NCBI RefSeq assembly: GCF_014649015.1
Contig: NZ_BMSF01000009.1
Location: 248,001 to 312,000, forward strand
Direction: 5' to 3'
Source of the DNA: Streptomyces narbonensis
GTDB lineage: Bacteria; Actinomycetota; Actinomycetes; Streptomycetales; Streptomycetaceae
Length of the DNA stretch: 64,000 bases
Shown here: piece after piece, positions 59,406 through 64,000 of the stretch
How the letters are laid out: each line of letters opens with the position of its first letter
Numbering within the stretch: the first letter of the stretch is position 1
Notes under the pieces: model-generated
The model's database searches: none
Told to the model about the DNA's origin: nothing
What the model saw: only the letters and a program-made list of their open reading frames with translations
Made by a program: the position numbers and the translations under genes

Positions 59406-60821
59406 TCAGCCCGCGAACTCGGCCATCCACGCCTCGACCTCGTCCGAGGAGCGCGGCAGGCCGGCGGACAGGTTCTCGTTGCCGTTCTCGGTGACGACGA
59501 GGTCGTCCTCGATCCGGACGCCGATGCCGCGCCACTCCTCGGGCACGGTCAGGTCGTCCGGCTGGAAGTACAGGCCCGGCTCGACGGTGAGGACCATGCC
59601 CGGCTCCAGGAGGCCGTCGACGTACTCCTCGTTCCGCGCGTGGGCGCAGTCGTGGACGTCGAGGCCCAGCATGTGACCGGTGCCGGCCATCGTGAAGCGG
59701 CGCTGGAGGCCGAGCTCGTACGCCCGGTCGACGGGGCCCTCGATGAAGCCCCACTCGACCAGCTTCGCCGTCATGCTGCGCTGGGACGCCTCGTGGAAGT
59801 CGCGGTACCGGGCGCCCGGCTTGACGGCGGCGATGCCGGCCTCCTGGGCCTCGTAGACCGCGTCGTACACCTTGCGCTGCACGTCGTTGAAGGTGCCGCT
59901 GATCGGGAGGGTGCGGGTGACGTCGGCGGTGTAGAGGGAGTTGGTCTCCACGCCCGCGTCGAGCAGGAGCAGCTCGCCGGGGCGGACGGGTCCGTCGTTG
60001 TCCGTCCAGTGCATGATCGTCGCGTGCTCGCCTGCGGCGCAGATCGAGCCGTAGCCGAGGGCGTTTCCCTCCAGGCGCGCGCGGCGGAAGAACGTGCCCT
60101 CGATCCACCGCTCGGAGGTCGCGATCGCCCGGGACAGCTCGGAGACGCAGTCGGTGAATCCGCGCACGGTGGAGTCCACCGCCTTGCGCATCTCGCCGAT
60201 CTCCCAGTCGTCCTTGACGAGCCGGAGGTCGCTGAGGGCCTCCTCCAGCTCGTAGTCGCGCTCCTCCTCGGTGGTGACGGCGGCCTCCAGGGCCGGGTCG
60301 TGACCGCGCACGATCCGGGTGGGGACCTCGGAGGAGGCGGCGGCCAGGTCCGCGGCGATCGTGCGGACGTCGCGACAGGGCAGCCCGAGGACGCTCTCGG
60401 CCTCGGCGAGGGAGCGACGGCGGCCCATCCACAGCTCGGCCGAGTAACCGATCCAGAACTCGTCGTTGTCGCGGCTGTCCCGGGGCAGCTGGTAGCAGTA
60501 GGCGTCGTGGCCGCCGTCCGCGCGGGGTTCGAGCACGAGGGCGCCGTCGCGGGCCTGGTCGCCGGTCATGTGCACGTAGCCGGTGTACGGGCGGAAGGGG
60601 TAGGTGTCGTCGTTCGAGCGGGTCTTGAGGTTGCCCGACGGGATCACCAGGCGCTCGCCCGGGAAGAGCGCCGAGAGGGCCGCGCGCCGGGCGGCCGCGT
60701 ACGGAGCCTGCTCGTCGGCTTCCAGGCCGTGGCGCTCGGTGTCCGCCCAGCCCGTCCGCATCAGGGCGGAGAGCTCCGCGGAGACGCCGTCGTAGAGCCC
60801 GTTCTTTCGACGCTTCGCCAT
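59406..60821 (-). CDS. pepP: Xaa-Pro aminopeptidase (aminopeptidase P)
   Basis: A 471-residue metallopeptidase that removes the N-terminal residue before proline. The N-terminal creatinase-like domain is complete (YPFRPYTGYVHMTGDQARDGALVLEP). The C-terminal pita-bread domain carries the five metal ligands: Asp in LLLLDAGVE, Asp in YTADVTRTLP, His in GTGHMLGLDVHD, Glu in LTVEPGLY and Glu in VRIEDDLVV. ATG 60821 follows GAAGG. Short GTCAGGCC-type repeats lie just beyond its stop (59360-59412). It is divergent from the HTH regulator at 61004. Confidence 0.95.
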   Translation of the reverse strand: MAKRRKNGLYDGVSAELSALMRTGWADTERHGLEADEQAPYAAARRAALSALFPGERLVIPSGNLKTRSNDDTYPFRPYTGYVHMTGDQARDGALVLEPRADGGHDAYCYQLPRDSRDNDEFWIGYSAELWMGRRRSLAEAESVLGLPCRDVRTIAADLAAASSEVPTRIVRGHDPALEAAVTTEEERDYELEEALSDLRLVKDDWEIGEMRKAVDSTVRGFTDCVSELSRAIATSERWIEGTFFRRARLEGNALGYGSICAAGEHATIMHWTDNDGPVRPGELLLLDAGVETNSLYTADVTRTLPISGTFNDVQRKVYDAVYEAQEAGIAAVKPGARYRDFHEASQRSMTAKLVEWGFIEGPVDRAYELGLQRRFTMAGTGHMLGLDVHDCAHARNEEYVDGLLEPGMVLTVEPGLYFQPDDLTVPEEWRGIGVRIEDDLVVTENGNENLSAGLPRSSDEVEAWMAEFAG

Positions 60822-61003
60822 GCGATGCACCTTCTTCTCGGTTCTTTTCGGAGGGGGTCTCCGGCCACCGGTCACCGGCGGCTCACGGACAGTACTGCGC
60901 GCGGAGCCCGCTGGGTGCCCAGGACCGCCAGTGGCACAGATCGGCCATCAGGCGCCTGTCCCATGGGTGCGGGCGGGCGGGCGGGCCGTCGATAATGCGG
61001 CCC

Positions 61004-61987
61004 ATGGCGAATGCGAAGCTCGGAGAGGCCCTGCGGCTCCTCGGGATCGGTGACGAAGCGGTCCGGGTCTATCTGGAGCTCCTGGAGCTGGCGCCCGCGC
61101 CGCTGAGCGCGGTCGGCTCGGCGGCCGGTGTGGAGGGCGCCGCGCTCTCGGAGGCGTACGGCGCCCTCGTCGACGCCGGTCTCGCGAGCGCCGCCGCGGA
61201 GGGCGGGGCCGTCGTGGCGCCCGTGCCGCCCGCCGCGGGTCTGGAGATCCTCGGCCGGCACCGGGCCGCCGAGCTCGACGAGTCCCGGATCACCGTCGGG
61301 AGCGCCTTCGAGTCGTTCCGGAGGCAGCGGCTCGCCGGTGACACCGACCATCTCGTGGAGGTCGTCACGGGCGACGCCATCGGCCTGCGGATGCGGCAGG
61401 CCTGGGCCAGTGCCCGCCGGCAGATCCGCCAGCTCGACTCCCCGCCGTACTTCCCGCTGCCCGAGGCCACCGAGGACGCGCTGGCGACCCTCGCCCGCGG
61501 GGTGACGCAGCGTGTCGTGTACTCGCGGGAGTCACTGGAGCTGCCGGGCAATCTGGAGTCGGCCATCGAGCCGTGCGTGGAGGCGGGCGAGCAGGCGCGG
61601 GTGCTGCCGTCGGTCCCGGTCAAGCTGGTCGTCATCGACGACGCGTACGCGCTGGTCTCCCTGTCGATCAGGGAGGCGGACGTCCACAACACGATGCTGG
61701 TCGTCCAGCCCTGCGGGCTGCTCTCCGCACTCGTGGCGCTCTTCGAGCAGGCCTGGCAGAACGCCCTGCCCTTTCACGGCCACACGGCCCGCCCGGGCGG
61801 GCTGCCGCCCGCCGACCGGCGTCTGCTGTGGCTGCTCGCGGGTGGTGCGAGCGACGAGGTGATCGCCCGCGAGCTCGGCGTCAGCCGCCGCACGCTGTTC
61901 CGCCGGATCCAGATCCTGATGGCCCGGCTCGGGGCCTCCAGCCGGTTCCAGATGGCCCTCCAGGCCCAGCGTCACGGCTGGCTGTGA
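61004..61987 (+). CDS. TrmB/LuxR-type HTH regulator, leaderless
   Basis: A 327-residue regulator. An N-terminal TrmB-like winged helix (LRLLGIGDEAVRVYLELLELAPAPLSAVGSAAGVEGAALSEAYGALVDAGL) and a central ligand or PLD-like region are followed by a C-terminal LuxR-type HTH (LLWLLAGGASDEVIARELGVSRRTLFRRIQILMARLGASSRFQMALQAQRHGW). A -10 GATAAT at 60991-60996 sits 7 nt before ATG 61004 with no ribosome binding site, so the mRNA is probably leaderless; this rules against ATG 60995, which lies within the -10. This architecture is common in streptomycetes. Confidence 0.88.
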   Translation: MANAKLGEALRLLGIGDEAVRVYLELLELAPAPLSAVGSAAGVEGAALSEAYGALVDAGLASAAAEGGAVVAPVPPAAGLEILGRHRAAELDESRITVGSAFESFRRQRLAGDTDHLVEVVTGDAIGLRMRQAWASARRQIRQLDSPPYFPLPEATEDALATLARGVTQRVVYSRESLELPGNLESAIEPCVEAGEQARVLPSVPVKLVVIDDAYALVSLSIREADVHNTMLVVQPCGLLSALVALFEQAWQNALPFHGHTARPGGLPPADRRLLWLLAGGASDEVIARELGVSRRTLFRRIQILMARLGASSRFQMALQAQRHGWL

Positions 61988-62023
61988 CGCCGGGCCCGGT
62001 GGGCCGTCCGGAAGAGGCGTCGG

Positions 62024-64000
62024 TCAGTCTGCGGCCGGGCCGGCCAGCCGCTGCCACAGGAAGGTGTGCACGAGGGCGCTGTTGTGCGCGGCCTGCTCGT
62101 TGTCCCCGGCGCCCGCGTGTCCGCCGCCGGTGTTCTCGTGGAACAGCACCCGGTGGCCGAGTTCCCGCAGCCGCGCCGCCGTCTTGCGGGCGTGGCCGGG
62201 GTGGACGCGGTCGTCGCGGGTCGAGGTCATCAGGAGCACCGGCGGGTAGGCCGCGTCCGCCGTGAGGCGGTGGTACGGGGAGATGTCGAGGAGGTGCGGC
62301 AGATCGGCCTCGTCGTCGGGGTCGCCGTACTCGGCGATCCAGGAGGCGCCCGCGAGGAGCTTGTGGAAGCGGGTCATGTCGAGCAGCGGCACCTGGGCGA
62401 CGATCGCGCCGAAGAGCTCGGGGTGGCGGGTGAGCATCGCGCCCATGAGCAGGCCGCCGTTGCTGCCCCCGGAGGCGCCGAGCATGGCCGGGGTGGTGAC
62501 GCCCCGCGTGACGAGGTCCCCGGCGACGGCCGCGAAGTCCTCGAAGGCGCGCGGCCGGTCGGCGCCCAGGGCGGCCTGGTGCCAGTCCGGTCCGTACTCG
62601 CCGCCGCCCCGGATGTTCGCGATGACGTACGTGCCGCCGCGCTCCAGCCACGCCCGGCCGGTCACGGAGGCGTAGGAGGGCGTGAGGGAGACCTCGAAGC
62701 CGCCGTAGCCGTAGAGCAGGGTGGGGCCGGGGCCGGTGGCGGCGTGGTCGGGGCCGATGACGAAGTACGGCACGCTCGTCCCGTCCGGGGAGGGCGCGAA
62801 GTGCTGCCGCACCGTGAGGCCCGACGCGTCGAAGCGTTCCGGGGCCTGCTTGAGGATCTCCGTGTCGCCGCCGATCACCCCGCGGTGGAGGGTCGAGGGC
62901 TGGAGGAAGCCCGAGACGTCGAGGAAGTACTCGTCGGAGACGTCGGGGTCGGTGTCGACGACGCTGACGGCGGACAGCTCTGGTACGCCGACGAGCGGTT
63001 CGCGGGTCCAGCCGCCCTCGGGGGTGGCGGTGAGCACCTCGATGCGGGTGCTCACGTCGCGCATCGTCTCCAGGATCAGGTGGTGGCGGGTCCACGCGTG
63101 CCCGGCCAGGGCCGTCCGCTCGTCCGGGGTGAACAGCACCTCGGGGGTGCGGTCGCCCGCGAGGAAGGCGTCGAAGTCGAAGGCGAGGAGGGAGCCGGTG
63201 GGCTGCCCGAGCCAGTCGGACTTCAGGGTGACGATCAGGTGCCGACGGTGGGCGTACGCGACGGCGTCCTCGGGGACGTCGATCCTGACGAGGGTGGAGT
63301 CGGTCCGCAGGAGGTACGTCTCGCTGCGGAAAAAGTCGAGGGCACGGCCGACGAAGTCGCGTTCGAAGCCGGGGGTGTCGTCCCGGTAGCCCCAGGCCGA
63401 CACGTCGCCCTGCCCGGCCTCGAAGACGAGCTCGGCGTCCTCCACCGGTGTGCCCCGCCGCCACCTGCGGACCTGGCGCGGATAGCCGGAGTCGGTGAGC
63501 GAACCGGGCCCCGTGTCCGTACCGACGAAGACGGTGTCGCCGTCGATCCAGCCGGTCCGGGTCTTCGCCTCCGCGACCCGGAAGCCGTCGTCGACGAAGC
63601 GCCGGGTGCCGAGGTCGAACTCCCGGACCACCACGGCGTCCCCGCCGTCGCGCGAGAGCCGGACCAGCGCCCGGTCGTGCTCGGGGCGGCGGACGCGGGC
63701 CCCGTCCCAGACCCACTTCTCGCCCTCGGCCTCGGCGAGCGCGTCGACGTCGAGGAGGACCTCCCAATCGGGGGCGTCCTTGCGGTACTGCTCCAGGGTG
63801 GTGCGGCGCCACACGCCGCGCAGGTGCTCGGCGTCGCGCCAGAAGTTGTAGAGGTGGGCGCCGCGCCGGACGGTGTACGGGATGCGGTCGGCCGCGTCCA
63901 TGACGTCGCGCACCCGCTCCTTGAGCGGCGCGAATCCGGGGTCGGCGGCCAGGGTGTCGGCCGTCTCGGCGTTCCGCTCGGCGACCCAGGCGAGCGCGCG
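62024..64000 (-). CDS. Prolyl oligopeptidase family protein (S9A), start beyond right edge
   Basis: At least 658 residues are visible and the frame stays open to the window edge. The visible N-terminal part (ALAWVAERNAETADTLAADPGFAPLKERV) is the usual S9A opening, so the true start lies just outside. A propeller region is followed by the hydrolase domain: LLYGYGGFEVSLTPSY, YVIANIRGGGEYGPDWHQAAL, nucleophile Ser in GASGGSNGGLLMGAM, Asp in STRDDRVHPGHA and His in NTGGGHAGAG. It cleaves short peptides after proline or related residues. No signal peptide is visible. Confidence 0.93.
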   Translation of the reverse strand, partial: RALAWVAERNAETADTLAADPGFAPLKERVRDVMDAADRIPYTVRRGAHLYNFWRDAEHLRGVWRRTTLEQYRKDAPDWEVLLDVDALAEAEGEKWVWDGARVRRPEHDRALVRLSRDGGDAVVVREFDLGTRRFVDDGFRVAEAKTRTGWIDGDTVFVGTDTGPGSLTDSGYPRQVRRWRRGTPVEDAELVFEAGQGDVSAWGYRDDTPGFERDFVGRALDFFRSETYLLRTDSTLVRIDVPEDAVAYAHRRHLIVTLKSDWLGQPTGSLLAFDFDAFLAGDRTPEVLFTPDERTALAGHAWTRHHLILETMRDVSTRIEVLTATPEGGWTREPLVGVPELSAVSVVDTDPDVSDEYFLDVSGFLQPSTLHRGVIGGDTEILKQAPERFDASGLTVRQHFAPSPDGTSVPYFVIGPDHAATGPGPTLLYGYGGFEVSLTPSYASVTGRAWLERGGTYVIANIRGGGEYGPDWHQAALGADRPRAFEDFAAVAGDLVTRGVTTPAMLGASGGSNGGLLMGAMLTRHPELFGAIVAQVPLLDMTRFHKLLAGASWIAEYGDPDDEADLPHLLDISPYHRLTADAAYPPVLLMTSTRDDRVHPGHARKTAARLRELGHRVLFHENTGGGHAGAGDNEQAAHNSALVHTFLWQRLAGPAAD

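Overview
The window is about 73% G+C by eye, uses many GTG (and a few TTG) starts, has AGGAGG-type ribosome binding sites and carries dense regulator, transporter and secreted-protein genes. This fits a Streptomyces or close actinomycete chromosome. I support 51 protein-coding genes, two of them cut by the window edges. I see no tRNA, rRNA, CRISPR array, origin or complete insertion sequence.

Layout. 1-7.1 kb: a secreted-protein fragment, a DUF305 lipoprotein, an ArsR regulator divergent from an old-yellow-enzyme reductase, a BNR-propeller protein, uracil-DNA glycosylase (ung), a BadF-type sugar kinase and a CbiX-like protein, closed by a strong bidirectional terminator. 7.1-15.7 kb: a lactonase-type propeller, an FUSC exporter, an alpha/beta hydrolase, a secreted fasciclin protein, a Tat-exported agmatine deiminase-like enzyme, and a Rieske oxygenase convergent with a ThuA-like protein. 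A 162-bp MITE-like element with perfect terminal inverted repeats sits between the last two and supplies both stop codons. 15.8-21.8 kb: a TetR/APC permease/nitrilase module and a TetR/alkyl-sulfatase module, each with a recognisable promoter-operator. 21.8-33.9 kb: a lipoprotein, a PLP dehydratase, CorA, an AsnC regulator, a molybdate TOBE protein plus fused ModBC transporter without ModA, a SpoIIE phosphatase, and a translationally coupled TPR protein/Ser-Thr kinase pair.

33.8-47.1 kb: the most interesting region, a compact tryptophan-dimer (bisindole/indolocarbazole-type) biosynthetic locus. It holds a large LAL regulator, an extra group A flavin monooxygenase, and RebO-, RebD-, RebC- and RebP-like enzymes with ATGA overlaps or 4-nt gaps. 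By family knowledge these would oxidise tryptophan, dimerise it to chromopyrrolic acid, couple the indoles and set the oxidation state of the aglycone. No halogenase, glycosyltransferase or methyltransferase lies nearby. The RebC homologue mixes RebC-like and StaC-like active-site positions, so I would not predict the product from homology alone.

47.1-64 kb: an ArsR regulator with a repetitive tail, an STAS protein, a cysteine hydrolase, two coupled membrane proteins with a PadR regulator and operator, an FtsX-type ABC exporter divergent from a two-component system whose sensor has a long Pro-Val repeat, another STAS protein, a GNAT/PaaX pair, aminopeptidase P, a leaderless HTH regulator, and a prolyl oligopeptidase running off the right edge.

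The main regulatory theme is regulator-target pairs with clean palindromes between them (ArsR/OYE, TetR/sulfatase, PadR/membrane proteins, LacI-like site/ThuA). All functions are inferred from reading the translations; no database search was run.
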